A stretch of 64,000 bases of DNA from positions 61,040 through 125,039 of the forward strand of contig CANKVU010000015.1 in NCBI GenBank assembly GCA_947487205.1, read 5' to 3'. The translations under genes and the position numbers were made by a program. The notes beneath the pieces were generated by a model, which saw nothing but the letters and a program-made list of their open reading frames with translations, was not told the DNA's origin and made no database searches. This DNA comes from an uncultured Paracoccaceae bacterium (lineage in GTDB: Bacteria; Pseudomonadota; Alphaproteobacteria; Rhodobacterales; Rhodobacteraceae). Shown in pieces: positions 24,450 to 36,788 of the stretch (position 1 is its first letter; the number at the start of each line of letters is the position of its first letter).

Positions 24450-25568
24450 GTGCGCGTCGCCGTCCTGGGCCATATCCGGCATCCGATCGCGCGGCCCTTC
24501 GCGGGCGGCATGGAGGCCCATTGCTGGCATCTCGTCCATGCGCTGGAGGCTCGCGGCCACGAGGTGACGCTGTTTGCGGCAGGCGACAGCGAGGTGGAGG
24601 TGGCGCTCCACCCGGTGATCGAAACCCATTACGATCGGGAGATGCCCTGGGCGGACTGGCACGGGACGGCGGCCTTCAACGCCTTCCAGGACGGAGCCTT
24701 CGCGCGGATCCTGCCAGCGCTGGACGGCTTCGACGTGATCCACAACAACAGTCTGCACCGCTATCCGCCGCGGCTCGCGCGGCGCGACCGGCTGGCGATG
24801 GTGACCTCGCTCCACGTGCCGCCCTTCGCGCCGCTCGACCGCACGGTGCGCGGCGCTGCGGCTCCCTGGGCGCTCTTCACCACCTGCTCGGAGCGGCAGC
24901 GCGAAGTCTGGTGGCCCGGGGGCGCGCCGCGGGCCGCGCATGTGGTCGCGAACGGGATCGACCCCGCCGCCTGGCCCTATCGGGAGCGGGGCGGGGCGGG
25001 CGCCGTCTGGGCCGGGCGGATCGCGCCCAACAAGGCCCCGCACCTGGCCATCGCGGCGGCGCGGCGCGCGGGCCTGCCGCTGACGCTCTTCGGGGCGGTG
25101 GAGGACCGGCCCTATTACGAGGACCGGGTCAGGCCGTTCCTCGGGGGGGACATCCGCCATGCCGGCCATCTTTCGGGGGCCGCGCTCGCGGCCGAGATGG
25201 GCCGCGGCGACGTGCTGCTCTTCACGCCCGACTGGGACGAGCCGTTCGGGCTCGCGGCGGCGGAGGGGATGGCCTGCGGCCTGCCGGTGGCGGCCACCGA
25301 CATGGGCGCGACGCGCGAGGTCGTGGGAGAGGCGGGGCGGCTCGCCCCCCGGGGGGACGCGGCGGCCCTGGCGCGGGCCCTGCGCGCCGCGATGGAGATC
25401 CCGCGCCCCGTGCCGAGAGCCCGGGTGGAGCGGCTCTTCACCCTGGAGCGGATGGTGGCGGAATACGAGGATCTCTATGCCCGGGCGATGTCCGGTCGCG
25501 ACGCCCCGGCGCCCGGCATCGCGTTCTTCGACATCGAGCTTCCGGCCCGGAGACGGCTCCCCGCCTGA
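24450..25568 (+). CDS. GT4-family glycosyltransferase
   Basis: A 372-residue GT-B enzyme starting at GTG 24450 (VRVAVLGHIRHP). It has the N-terminal acceptor region FAGGMEAHCWHLVHALEARGH and the C-terminal donor site with WAGRIAPNKAPHLAI, then FTPDWDEPFGLAAAEGMACG (the E-x7-E type motif) and PVAATDMGATREVV. It is the last of four coupled glycosyltransferase genes. The acceptor is not known. About 200 bp without a gene follow its stop. Confidence 0.85.
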   Translation: MRVAVLGHIRHPIARPFAGGMEAHCWHLVHALEARGHEVTLFAAGDSEVEVALHPVIETHYDREMPWADWHGTAAFNAFQDGAFARILPALDGFDVIHNNSLHRYPPRLARRDRLAMVTSLHVPPFAPLDRTVRGAAAPWALFTTCSERQREVWWPGGAPRAAHVVANGIDPAAWPYRERGGAGAVWAGRIAPNKAPHLAIAAARRAGLPLTLFGAVEDRPYYEDRVRPFLGGDIRHAGHLSGAALAAEMGRGDVLLFTPDWDEPFGLAAAEGMACGLPVAATDMGATREVVGEAGRLAPRGDAAALARALRAAMEIPRPVPRARVERLFTLERMVAEYEDLYARAMSGRDAPAPGIAFFDIELPARRRLPA

Positions 25569-25766
25569 GGTCGGATTCGCGTCGGAGGACCGTCGACCTG
25601 CCCGGCGCGCCGCGTCTCGGGGAGCGCAACGGCAACGAACGCTCCGCATACCCGGCCTTCGGACATACCGCCCAGGATGGACCCCGAATGCCCGGCCCCG
25701 GGACCGGAACCCGCATTCGACCGTAACGTGCAAACCGAACGATCCGAGCGAGGGGCGGCCGTCGAC

Positions 25767-25988
25767 GTGTGGAGATTGAAGAAATGGTTCAGGCGCCCCC
25801 CCAGATCCCCGAAGGGCCCCACGCCCGACCGGAGCGCGGAAAGCCTGGACATGATCTGGGGCCGGAACAGGGAGGCGCACGACCTGCTATGCGCCTCGCT
25901 CGAGATGCTGATCGCCGCGCGCCAGGCGGAGGCGGAGACCAAGAGCCGAAAGACGGAGACAAACGGAGCAATCGATGGATGCCAGTGA
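25767..25988 (+). CDS. Small hypothetical protein
   Basis: A 73-residue reading frame from GTG 25767: a very basic N-terminus (WRLKKWFRRPPRSPKG) then a helical segment (REAHDLLCASLEMLIAARQAEAE). No known family. It overlaps the next gene by 14 bp, which supports translation as part of a pair. The GTG start has only a distant purine-rich site (GAGCGAGGGG), so the true start may differ (ATG 25677 in the same frame is possible). Confidence 0.45.
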   Translation: MWRLKKWFRRPPRSPKGPTPDRSAESLDMIWGRNREAHDLLCASLEMLIAARQAEAETKSRKTETNGAIDGCQ

Positions 25989-26415
25989 TTTCATGGACGC
26001 GCTCGTCCAGCTCTCGGCCTACGGGGCGGTAGGCGCAACCCTGACCGTCGGCTACGGGTTCGTCCGCCTCGCCCTGAGACATACCGGGATCATCGGGCAT
26101 CTGGCGACGGGCCTCCTGCTGATGCATGCCGCCGTGCTGCTGCGGACGCTCTACTGGGACGGGCTGCGCGGGGCACTGCCCGATCCCGTCTGGCAACGCT
26201 GGTACGATATGAGCGGGGAGACCGCGATCAACCTGCTGTTCAACACGATGATCGTCGTCGCTGGCTATCACAGCCTCAAGGCGCTACGGTTGTCCATCCC
26301 GGAGGAGATCCGCGGCGAGTACACCCTGCTCGGGGCAGCCTTCTATCCCCGGATCCGGCTCCTGGAGGCCTTGAAGGCGGCGCTGACCAGGTTCTGGCGA
26401 CGGTTCTTCGGCTGA
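25975..26415 (+). CDS. Hypothetical membrane protein
   Basis: A 146-residue protein with three likely membrane segments (about 12-32, 40-60 and 84-104) and a basic amphipathic C-terminus (LKAALTRFWRRFFG). No family recognised. It overlaps the small basic-protein gene by 14 bp. The hydrophobic parts and Trp/Tyr-rich loops (LYWDGLRGALPD, WQRWYDM) look real rather than antisense noise. Possibly a phage-like or stress-related small membrane protein; that is a guess. Confidence 0.6.
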   Translation: MDASDFMDALVQLSAYGAVGATLTVGYGFVRLALRHTGIIGHLATGLLLMHAAVLLRTLYWDGLRGALPDPVWQRWYDMSGETAINLLFNTMIVVAGYHSLKALRLSIPEEIRGEYTLLGAAFYPRIRLLEALKAALTRFWRRFFG

Positions 26416-26492
26416 GGGCCGACCGTTCCGGCCGATGGAACTCGGACCCCGGGGTAGGACTATCCCCGCGACACCGCGAGGAGACGCGCCCC

Positions 26493-27224
26493 ATGTCCGA
26501 GGACAGCTGCCTGACCAAGCGCCTGTCGGCCTTCATCGACCTGACCCGGGCCGAACGGACCTATCTGGCCGATATCGAGGAGGATTCCCGCCCCGTGAAG
26601 AAGGGCGAGGCGCTGCCCATCGCCGAGACGCCGGGCAAGGTCGGCGTGCTGGACGAGGGCTGGGCGGTGGCGGTGACCCGGACCCTCCGGGGCGACCGGA
26701 TCACCCATGTCTTCCTGCCCGGCGACATCGTCGGCCTGGCCGAGATCGGCGGCACGTTCCAGGGACAGACGCTCCGGATGCAGACCGACGGCGTCGTCTG
26801 CCCCTTCGCGCGGACCGAGATCGGGCGGGCGATCCGCGACCTGCCGCGGCTCGCCGCGCTCCTGCTGACGATCTCGGGCATCGACCAGATGACGCTGCGC
26901 GACCGGCTGGCCTTCGCCAGTTCGCTGTCGGCCGAGGACCGGCTGATCCTGTTCCTGCTGGACCTGCGCGTGCGTCTGGCCTTGCCGAACGTGGGCTCGG
27001 GCAACCGTTTCCGCCTGCCGCTGACCCAGGCCGAGATCGGCCGCGCCATCGGGGCCTCGGACATCACCGTGAACAAGTCGATGCAGAGCCTGGTGCGCCG
27101 CGACTGGCTGGAGCACGACCGGCCCTATCACCGGCTTCTCGACCGGGCGGCGATGGAGGAACGGGTGGGGTTCGTCGACCGTTACGCCCGGATCGACATG
27201 AGCTGGTTTCCGCGCCCGGTATGA
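26493..27224 (+). CDS. Crp/Fnr-family transcriptional regulator
   Basis: A 243-residue regulator. Residues ~15-140 form a cNMP-binding-like beta-roll (LPGDIVGLAEIGG), followed by the long dimer helix and a winged-helix DNA-binding domain with recognition region LTQAEIGRAIGASDITVNKS (about 174-193). It lacks the N-terminal Cys cluster of Fnr, so oxygen sensing by an iron-sulfur cluster is not indicated. It could control the downstream trehalose-phosphatase-like gene (90 bp away, same strand) or act elsewhere. The inducer is unknown. Confidence 0.88.
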   Translation: MSEDSCLTKRLSAFIDLTRAERTYLADIEEDSRPVKKGEALPIAETPGKVGVLDEGWAVAVTRTLRGDRITHVFLPGDIVGLAEIGGTFQGQTLRMQTDGVVCPFARTEIGRAIRDLPRLAALLLTISGIDQMTLRDRLAFASSLSAEDRLILFLLDLRVRLALPNVGSGNRFRLPLTQAEIGRAIGASDITVNKSMQSLVRRDWLEHDRPYHRLLDRAAMEERVGFVDRYARIDMSWFPRPV

Positions 27225-27314
27225 GGCGTTTCCGCCGTCTCGTGTATTCTTAGCCTGTTTCTATGGTCCGGCGCGGACCTGGACAGCACCTGTAGGCGTG
27301 AACAGGAGGAAAGC

Positions 27315-28145
27315 ATGATGCGGGATCGTTCCAGCTATTACGACATGATCGGCTTCATGGCCGACACGGGACCCACCGAGGACGGCCTGCCGCAGGTGCC
27401 CGACCTGGCCCACACGGCGCTGTTCCTCGATTTCGACGGCACGCTGGTCGACATCGCCGAGCGGCCCGATGCCATCGCGGTGAAGGAGAACCTCGAGGAG
27501 ATCCTGCTGAAGCTCGACGAGCGCACGGGCGGGGCGGTGGCCATCGTCTCGGACCGGCCGCTGGCGGACCTGGAACGGCGCCTGCCGCGCTGGCGCGGCA
27601 CGCTGATCGGCTCCCAGGGCGCGGAACGCCGCCACCGGGGGCGGACTGACATCGCGCCCGAGGCGGGGGCGGAGAAGCTCGCGGAACTGGTCGACATCGT
27701 CCGCACCTGGGCGGCCCATCACGACGCGGTGATGCTAGAGGAGAAGCCCGCCTCGCTGGCCCTGCATTTCCGCCGCGCGCCCGAGCTGCAGCCCGATTGC
27801 GTGCGGCTGCTGCATGCGCTGACCGAGAACCTCGACGATTACGTCGTGCGCCATGCCAGCATGGCGGTGGAGCTGATGCCGGCGCGGATCTGCAAGCGCT
27901 GCGCGGTCGAGGAGCTGATGCAGGACTGGGCGGGACGCATCCCCGTGGCCATCGGCGACGACCAGTCCGACGAAGGCATGCTGGCCCTGGCCGAGGAAAT
28001 GGGCGGCTGGGGGGTCAAGGTGGGCGACGCCGATACCGTGGCCGGCCACCGGGTGCAATCCGTGGCCGACCTGCACCGGGGGCTCCTGTCCTGGCTGATC
28101 CCGGCCCCCGCCTCCGTCCCCGCGCCCGCGCGGACCCCGGCCTGA
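27315..28145 (+). CDS. otsB: Trehalose-phosphatase-like HAD protein
   Basis: A 276-residue HAD-superfamily protein of the OtsB type: catalytic LFLDFDGTLVD (about 37-47), AIVSDRPLADLERRLP, GSQGAE, ELMPARICKRCAV and GDDQSDEGM. Several motif positions differ from classic OtsB (SGRP becomes SDRP; the SKG segment becomes CKR; GDDVTDE becomes GDDQSDE), so substrate range may have shifted. Start ATG 27315 follows AGGAGGAAAGC. No otsA (trehalose-6-phosphate synthase) is in the window. It lies behind the Crp/Fnr gene. The call is good at family level, less so for substrate. Confidence 0.8.
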   Translation: MMRDRSSYYDMIGFMADTGPTEDGLPQVPDLAHTALFLDFDGTLVDIAERPDAIAVKENLEEILLKLDERTGGAVAIVSDRPLADLERRLPRWRGTLIGSQGAERRHRGRTDIAPEAGAEKLAELVDIVRTWAAHHDAVMLEEKPASLALHFRRAPELQPDCVRLLHALTENLDDYVVRHASMAVELMPARICKRCAVEELMQDWAGRIPVAIGDDQSDEGMLALAEEMGGWGVKVGDADTVAGHRVQSVADLHRGLLSWLIPAPASVPAPARTPA

Positions 28146-28179
28146 AAGTCCCCGGGCGCCCCCGCCCCGGCCCCGCGCA

Positions 28180-28207
28180 TTGACGCCCGGGAAAGCCGCC
28201 ATAGGCT
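28180..28207 (+). promoter_or_regulatory. Candidate promoter of the 5-oxoprolinase/transporter operon
   Basis: TTGACG (28180-28185) and TAGGCT (28202-28207), spacing 16 bp, about 35 bp before the 5-oxoprolinase ATG. A good alphaproteobacterial housekeeping match. CCCGGGCG and CGCCCGGG flank the -35 region. Confidence 0.55.
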
Positions 28208-28242
28208 GAGAGGCTGATCGCGGACAAGACGGAGCGGGGCGG

Positions 28243-31843
<3,601 letters not shown>

Positions 31844-31851
<8 letters not shown>

Positions 31852-33055
31852 ACGGCTGAAATCCATGGGGCCGGGCCTTCTGGTCGCGGCCGCCTTCATC
31901 GGTCCGGGCACGGTGACCACGGCGAGCGTCGCGGGCGCCTCCACCGGCTTCGCGCTCCTCTGGGCGCTCGTGTTCTCGATCTTCGCCACACTGGTCCTGC
32001 AGGAGATGGCCGCGCGGCTCGGCATCGTCGCCCGGCAGGGCCTGGGCGAGGCGCTGCGGGGCGCCTTCGACAACCCGGCGGGCAAATGGGCCATGGTGGC
32101 GCTGGTCTTCGTCGCCATCGGCTTCGGCACCGCCGCCTTCCAGACCGGCAACGTCTCGGGCGCGGCGCTGGGGCTCGAGGCGGTGACGGGGCTGTCGGCC
32201 CGGATCTGGGCGGCGCTCGTGGGCGCGGCGGCGGTGGCGCTCCTGGCCTCCGGCATCTACCGGGTGATCGAGCGGGTGCTGGTGGTGCTGATGAGCGTGG
32301 TCTTCGTCGCCACCGCCATCGCCGTGCGCCCCGATCTCGGCGCGGTCGCGGCCGGGCTGGTGCCGGCGATCCCCGACGGCGCGATGCTGACCACGATCGG
32401 GCTGGTGGGGACCACGGTCGTGACCTACAACTTCTTCCTTCACGCGGCCTCGGTGCAGGACCGCTGGGATGCCGGGCGGGACGCCAAGGCGGCGCTGTCG
32501 GAGGCGCGCTTCGACACCGTGGCCTCGATCCTTCTGGGCGGAATCATCACCTTCGCCATCCTGGTCACCGCAGCCGCGGCCTTCTTCGGCACCGGCACCG
32601 CGATCGAGAGCGCGGGGCAGATGGCCGAACAACTGGAGCCGGTTCTGGGCGCCTATGCCAAGTGGTTCTTCGCGCTGGGGATCTTCGCCGCGGGCATGAC
32701 CAGTTCCGTGACCGCGCCCTTGGCGGCCGCCTATGCGGTCACCGGTGCGCTCCGATGGGAGCGGGACCTGAAATCCGCCCGGTTCCGCGCCGTCTGGGCG
32801 GCGGTGATCGGGATCGGCACGCTCCTGGCCATCCTCGGCACCAGCCCGGTCCGCGCGATCCTGCTGGCTCAGGCGGCGAACGGGATCCTCCTGCCGGTGG
32901 TGGCCGCGTTCCTGCTGATCGTGATGAACCGGGAGGGGCTTCTGGGGCGGCACCGCAACGGCCTCGTCGGCAACGCGCTCGGGGCGGTGGTGCTGCTGCT
33001 CTCGGGGTTCCTCGGCCTCTGGACGCTGCTCACCGCGGCGGGCCTCGTGGGGTGA
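31844..33055 (+). CDS. Nramp-superfamily transporter lacking canonical metal motifs
   Basis: A 403-residue, about 11-segment membrane protein with the Nramp opening ([20 protein letters not shown]) and fold. At the TM1 metal site DPGN is replaced by GPGT (Gly20-Thr23), and at TM6 the usual V-M-P-H-N is V-V-T-Y-N (Val193-Thr194-Tyr195). The aspartate, asparagine and methionine that bind Mn2+/Fe2+ in Nramp proteins are thus all absent. Annotation as a divalent metal transporter would be unsafe. Its start overlaps the 5-oxoprolinase stop by 8 bp, so uptake of a 5-oxoprolinase substrate or removal of a product is possible (inference). Confidence 0.85.
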
Positions 33056-33191
33056 GCGGCCGGCGCCGGGGCCGGGTGCGACACCGCGCATCACGAGCGA
33101 CGTCGCGCAGGATCCGTGCATCCGCGCAGGAGGCAAGGGCGACGTTTCCGGTTATGTCCGGGGCGGATCCTGCAACTTCCAGAGGAAAGAC

Positions 33192-33581
33192 ATGACCGCC
33201 CTCAGCCCCTATCGCCCCGTTCTTCTGTCCGTGTTCCGGATCATGGCCGCGCTCCTGATCCTGCAGCACGGCACGACCAAGATCCTGGACTTTCCCGCCG
33301 GGCCGATGAACGGCGCCGCGCTGACCTCGCTCAGCGGCATCGCGGGCGTGATCGAGCTCGTCTTCGGCGCGCTTCTCGCGGTGGGGCTGTTCTCGCGCCT
33401 CTCGGCATTCCTGCTGAGCGGGCTGACGGCGGCGGCCTACTGGATCGCCCACGCGCCGCAGGGGGTCTATCCGCTCCTGAACGGGGGCGAGCTGGCGGCG
33501 CTCTACTGTTTCGGCTTTCTCTACCTCGCCGCGGCGGGGCCGGGCCCGGTCTCTCTCGACGCGCTCCGCCGGCGCGGCTGA
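33192..33581 (+). CDS. DoxX family membrane protein
   Basis: A 129-residue protein with four membrane segments and the DoxX pattern (RIMAALLILQHGTTKILDFP at residues ~16-35, then GIAGVIELVFGALLAVGLFSR). DoxX proteins are small membrane proteins linked in some bacteria to oxidative stress and thiosulfate or quinone metabolism; the role here is unknown. ATG 33192 follows AGAGGAAAGAC. It is separated from the transporter by 136 bp, so likely its own unit. Confidence 0.88.
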   Translation: MTALSPYRPVLLSVFRIMAALLILQHGTTKILDFPAGPMNGAALTSLSGIAGVIELVFGALLAVGLFSRLSAFLLSGLTAAAYWIAHAPQGVYPLLNGGELAALYCFGFLYLAAAGPGPVSLDALRRRG

Positions 33582-33600
33582 GCCCCCGCCCGGGCCGGGA

Positions 33601-34509
33601 TCACTCGGCCCGCGCGGTCTGGAAATACCGGACCAGTTCCGGCACCACCCGATCGACGATCCGCTCCCGCCCCAGGGAGTTGAAATGGCAGGTGTCCCAG
33701 CGGAACTCGCGGCCGAGCGTATCGGTGTCGAAGCCGGAGATCGTCCGGCCGTGCCGCGCCGCCACCCGCCGCAGCGTCTCGTTGACCGCGGGCACGCCCT
33801 CCACCCGGTCCTTGCCGACGCACCTGGTGGCCCTGAAGAGATAGACCTGGGCGCTCGGCACGTCCGCGACTAACCGGTCCATCAGGGCCGTGATCTCCCG
33901 TTCCAGGCCGGCCATGTCGCGCGCCACGGCGGCGTCCGTCTCGCCCTGGTGCCAGAGGATGAGGTCGGGGCGGTACCCGGACCGGCCGGCCGCCGCGACC
34001 CGCTCGAAGAGCGCCGCGTAATATCCCGACCGCGCATCGAGCCAGTCGGCGAACTGGGTGCCGCCGATCGCCCCGTTGATCAGCAGGACGGGCCGGCCGA
34101 GCGTCTCGGACAGGCGGTCCCCGAGCAGGGACCAGAGGCTGCCGTTGTGGCCAAGAGCGCCCAGCAGGGGATCGGCGGCCCGGTAGCAGGTGCCGTCGAA
34201 CCAGACCGAGACATCGTTCACGGGCCTGTGGCGGGAGGGGACGACATTGGCGGCGTTCGACTGCCCCCCGGTGACGACGACCACCGCCTCGGACGGGTCC
34301 GGGCAGGCGACCGCCTGCCGGTCCCGGGCCTGATCCGGGCCGGGAACGGTCTGCCACGACTTCTCGAGGCCCAGCGTCGTGCGCACCGCGTAGCTCGCCT
34401 GGCCGAAGATCTTGCCGGGCACGTCGCTTTCGAGGGCGACGACCACCCCCGAAAGGGCCGAGAGGAGGATCAGGACGAGGGAAAGGACCGGGACGAGGAA
34501 ATACTTCAT
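33601..34509 (-). CDS. Secreted SASA/SGNH-type carbohydrate esterase
   Basis: A 302-residue protein with a membrane or signal segment (MKYFLVPVLSLVLILLSALSG) and an SGNH-like esterase domain of the sialate O-acetylesterase type: VVTGGQSNAANV (Ser block, about 76-87), NGAIGGTQFADW, LILWHQGETDAA and DTCHFNSLGRE (Asp/His block). It should remove O-acetyl groups from sugars outside the cytoplasm. I start at ATG 34509, which gives a clean signal segment; in-frame ATGs at 34587 and 34590 would hide it. No ribosome site is clear for either. It converges with DoxX, 19 bp apart. Confidence 0.78.
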   Translation of the reverse strand: MKYFLVPVLSLVLILLSALSGVVVALESDVPGKIFGQASYAVRTTLGLEKSWQTVPGPDQARDRQAVACPDPSEAVVVVTGGQSNAANVVPSRHRPVNDVSVWFDGTCYRAADPLLGALGHNGSLWSLLGDRLSETLGRPVLLINGAIGGTQFADWLDARSGYYAALFERVAAAGRSGYRPDLILWHQGETDAAVARDMAGLEREITALMDRLVADVPSAQVYLFRATRCVGKDRVEGVPAVNETLRRVAARHGRTISGFDTDTLGREFRWDTCHFNSLGRERIVDRVVPELVRYFQTARAE

Positions 34510-35009
34510 GACGAATACCGTTTCGTTCGGGCCGCTCGAAGGCGGCGAAAATGCTGCCGGGCGATATGCGAAAGCTAAAAGTTTCATCACGTTGTCCGCG
34601 TCTGTCCGAAACGGTCAACGTGAGGCGCCGATCGGGGCGACATTTCCGCGCCATTGAGCACCCACCGTCGACAGAAGGCGGGGCCACCGGAGATTTTCCG
34701 ATCTCCGGGCGAAATGGATCGTGACCTTTCGTCTTGCGGGGGTGGTCGCGGGCGAGTGCGGGAAGCGGTTCCACGCCCCCTTGCCGGCCCGTTCACGGCC
34801 CGCGCCCGCGATCCGCATCGCCCCGCAAGACCCCCTACCGGGCCGCCGCGGCCGGGGGGCCACCCGCCCCCGGGCCCCAGGGGCGGGACAGAGGACGCAG
34901 TTTTTCCGCATATCCGCCCGGGATGCGTTGCAAAGCGCGCGAAATCGGCCAGCATCCTTTCGTCATGCGCCGGGCGTCACCGTCCGGACCGACAAGGAGG
35001 AGGAAACCG
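34510..35009. other. Divergent non-coding region before the TRAP operon
   Basis: 500 bp without a supported gene between the leftward esterase and the rightward dctP, so promoters for both should lie here. It contains a perfect palindrome CCGGAGAT-N6-ATCTCCGG (34687-34708), a possible operator, and a very GC-rich tract (34780-34890). AAGGAGGAGG (34994-35003) is the dctP ribosome site. I found no convincing sigma-54 element, though C4-dicarboxylate TRAP genes often use sigma-54. Confidence 0.45.
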
Positions 35010-36029
35010 ATGAAACACCTGACCATCACCGCCGCCGCGCTCGCCCTGACCGCGACGGCCGGCCTGGCCCAGGACGGCGGCGGCTGCGACGAGGGCGAGG
35101 AAGTCATCAAGTTCAGCCACGTCACCAACAGCGACAACCACCCCAAGGGGATCGCGGCCGAGATGCTGCAGGACCGGGTGAATTCGGAGATGGACGGGAC
35201 CGCCTGCATGGAGGTCTATCCCAATTCCACGCTCTACAACGACGACCAGGTGCTGGAGGCGATGCTGCAGGGCGACGTCCAGCTCGCCGCGCCCTCGCTG
35301 TCGAAGTTCGAGACCTTCACCAAGGTCTTCCGCATCTACGATCTGCCGTTCATGTTCGTGAACATGGACGCGGTCGACCGCTTCCAGCAATCCGAGGCGG
35401 GCCAGGAGATGCTGACCTCGATGGAGCGGCGCGGCATTCTGGGGCTGGCCTACTGGCACAACGGGCTGAAGCAGTTCTCGGCCGGCCAGCCGCTCGTGAC
35501 GCCCGAGGACGCCGCCGGGCTGAAGTTCCGCGTCCAGCCCTCGGACGTGCTGGTCGCGCAGATGGAGGCGCTCGACGCCTCGCCCCAGCCGATGGCCTTC
35601 TCGGAGGTCTACGGCGCGCTCCAGCAGGGCGTCGTGGACGGGCAGGAGAACACCTGGTCGAACATCTACGGCCAGAAGTTCTTCGAGGTGCAGGACGGCA
35701 TCACCGAGACCAATCACGGCGTGATCGACTACCTCGTGGTGGCCGGGGTAGACTGGCTCGACAGTCTCGAGCCGGAGGTGCGCGAGCAGTTCCTGACGAT
35801 CCTGGGCGAGGTCACCGAGGAGCGCAACGCGGCCGCCTACGACACCAACCAGGAGGCGCGGCAGGCGATCATCGATGCCGGCGCCCAAGTGCGCGAACTC
35901 GACGAGGCGCAGCGCCAGCAATGGGTGGACGCGATGAAGCCCGTCTGGGAGCAGTTCGAGGAGGATGTGGGGACCGAGAACATCGAGGCCGCCCAGCAGA
36001 TCAACGAGGAGGTCCAGACGGAATCCTGA
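35010..36029 (+). CDS. dctP: TRAP transporter substrate-binding protein (DctP family)
   Basis: A 339-residue periplasmic protein with a signal peptide (LTATAGLAQ|DG) and the DctP fold: KFSHVTNSDNHPKG near the N-terminus, NSTLYNDDQVLEAMLQG, and the ligand-binding segment LKFRVQPSDVLVAQM with its conserved Arg, which binds a carboxylate. ATG 35010 has an excellent AAGGAGGAGG. It is the first gene of dctPQM. The C4-dicarboxylate specificity is inferred from the family and from malic enzyme downstream. Confidence 0.92.
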   Translation: MKHLTITAAALALTATAGLAQDGGGCDEGEEVIKFSHVTNSDNHPKGIAAEMLQDRVNSEMDGTACMEVYPNSTLYNDDQVLEAMLQGDVQLAAPSLSKFETFTKVFRIYDLPFMFVNMDAVDRFQQSEAGQEMLTSMERRGILGLAYWHNGLKQFSAGQPLVTPEDAAGLKFRVQPSDVLVAQMEALDASPQPMAFSEVYGALQQGVVDGQENTWSNIYGQKFFEVQDGITETNHGVIDYLVVAGVDWLDSLEPEVREQFLTILGEVTEERNAAAYDTNQEARQAIIDAGAQVRELDEAQRQQWVDAMKPVWEQFEEDVGTENIEAAQQINEEVQTES

Positions 36030-36107
36030 GACCGGTCCGCCGGCCGGCTCCCCCGGGGGACCGGCCGGCGGCCTCCATCGATCCATCATCCGGGGGGAGG
36101 GAGATCC

Positions 36108-36785
36108 ATGTCCGGCGAGACGCCCAGGGAAGGCGGGTGGTCGCGGGCCGTCGACGGGCTCGAGCGGACGGCGATCGCCGTGCTGCTCGGGCTGATGACG
36201 CTCGTGACCTTCGCCAATGTCGTGCTGCGCTACGTTTTCAACTCCTCGCTGATCTGGGGGCTGGAGGTGACGCTGATCCTGTTCGCCTGGCTGGTGCTGT
36301 TCGGGGTCAGCCATTGCGTGAAGGCGACCGCGCATCTGGGCGTGGACGCGGTCCTGGCGCTTCTTCGGCCGGGGCCGCGGCGCGTCCTGACGATCCTGGC
36401 CGGGATCTGCTGCCTGTTCTACGCGCTCTTGCTGATGAAGGGGGCCTGGGATTACTGGGCGCCCTATGCCGGGCTTGACCGCACGAGCGGCAGATGGTTC
36501 CCCACCGGATTCGAACAGACCCGCGACCAGGCCTGGTACGTGACCGACCAAGTGCCGATGGTGCCGTTCCTGCGCTGGCTGGAACCGCTGATCAACATGG
36601 GCGAGGAATACGAGAAGCTGCCCCGCGTGGTGGGCTACACGATGCTGCCGGTGGGCGCGGGGCTGCTGCTCCTGCGGTTCGTCGAGGCCTTCGCGGGGGT
36701 GATCCGCGGCACGCGGGCGAGCTTCATCGTCAGCCACGAGGCCGAGGACGAGACGGCCGGGGCACGCGGCGGGACGGGGGGCTGA
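36108..36785 (+). CDS. dctQ: TRAP transporter small permease (DctQ)
   Basis: A 225-residue inner-membrane protein with four membrane segments and the DctQ pattern (RTAIAVLLGLMTLVTFANVVLRY, then SLIWGLEVTLILFAWLVLFG). It is somewhat longer than typical (about 160-200 residues), because a loop around residues 120-165 (YAGLDRTSGRWFPTGF, then MGEEYEKLPRV) is extended. This long-loop form occurs in DctPQM systems for C4-dicarboxylates. Ribosome site GGGAGGGAG. It ends 3 bp before dctM. Confidence 0.9.
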   Translation: MSGETPREGGWSRAVDGLERTAIAVLLGLMTLVTFANVVLRYVFNSSLIWGLEVTLILFAWLVLFGVSHCVKATAHLGVDAVLALLRPGPRRVLTILAGICCLFYALLLMKGAWDYWAPYAGLDRTSGRWFPTGFEQTRDQAWYVTDQVPMVPFLRWLEPLINMGEEYEKLPRVVGYTMLPVGAGLLLLRFVEAFAGVIRGTRASFIVSHEAEDETAGARGGTGG

Positions 36786-36788
36786 GCC

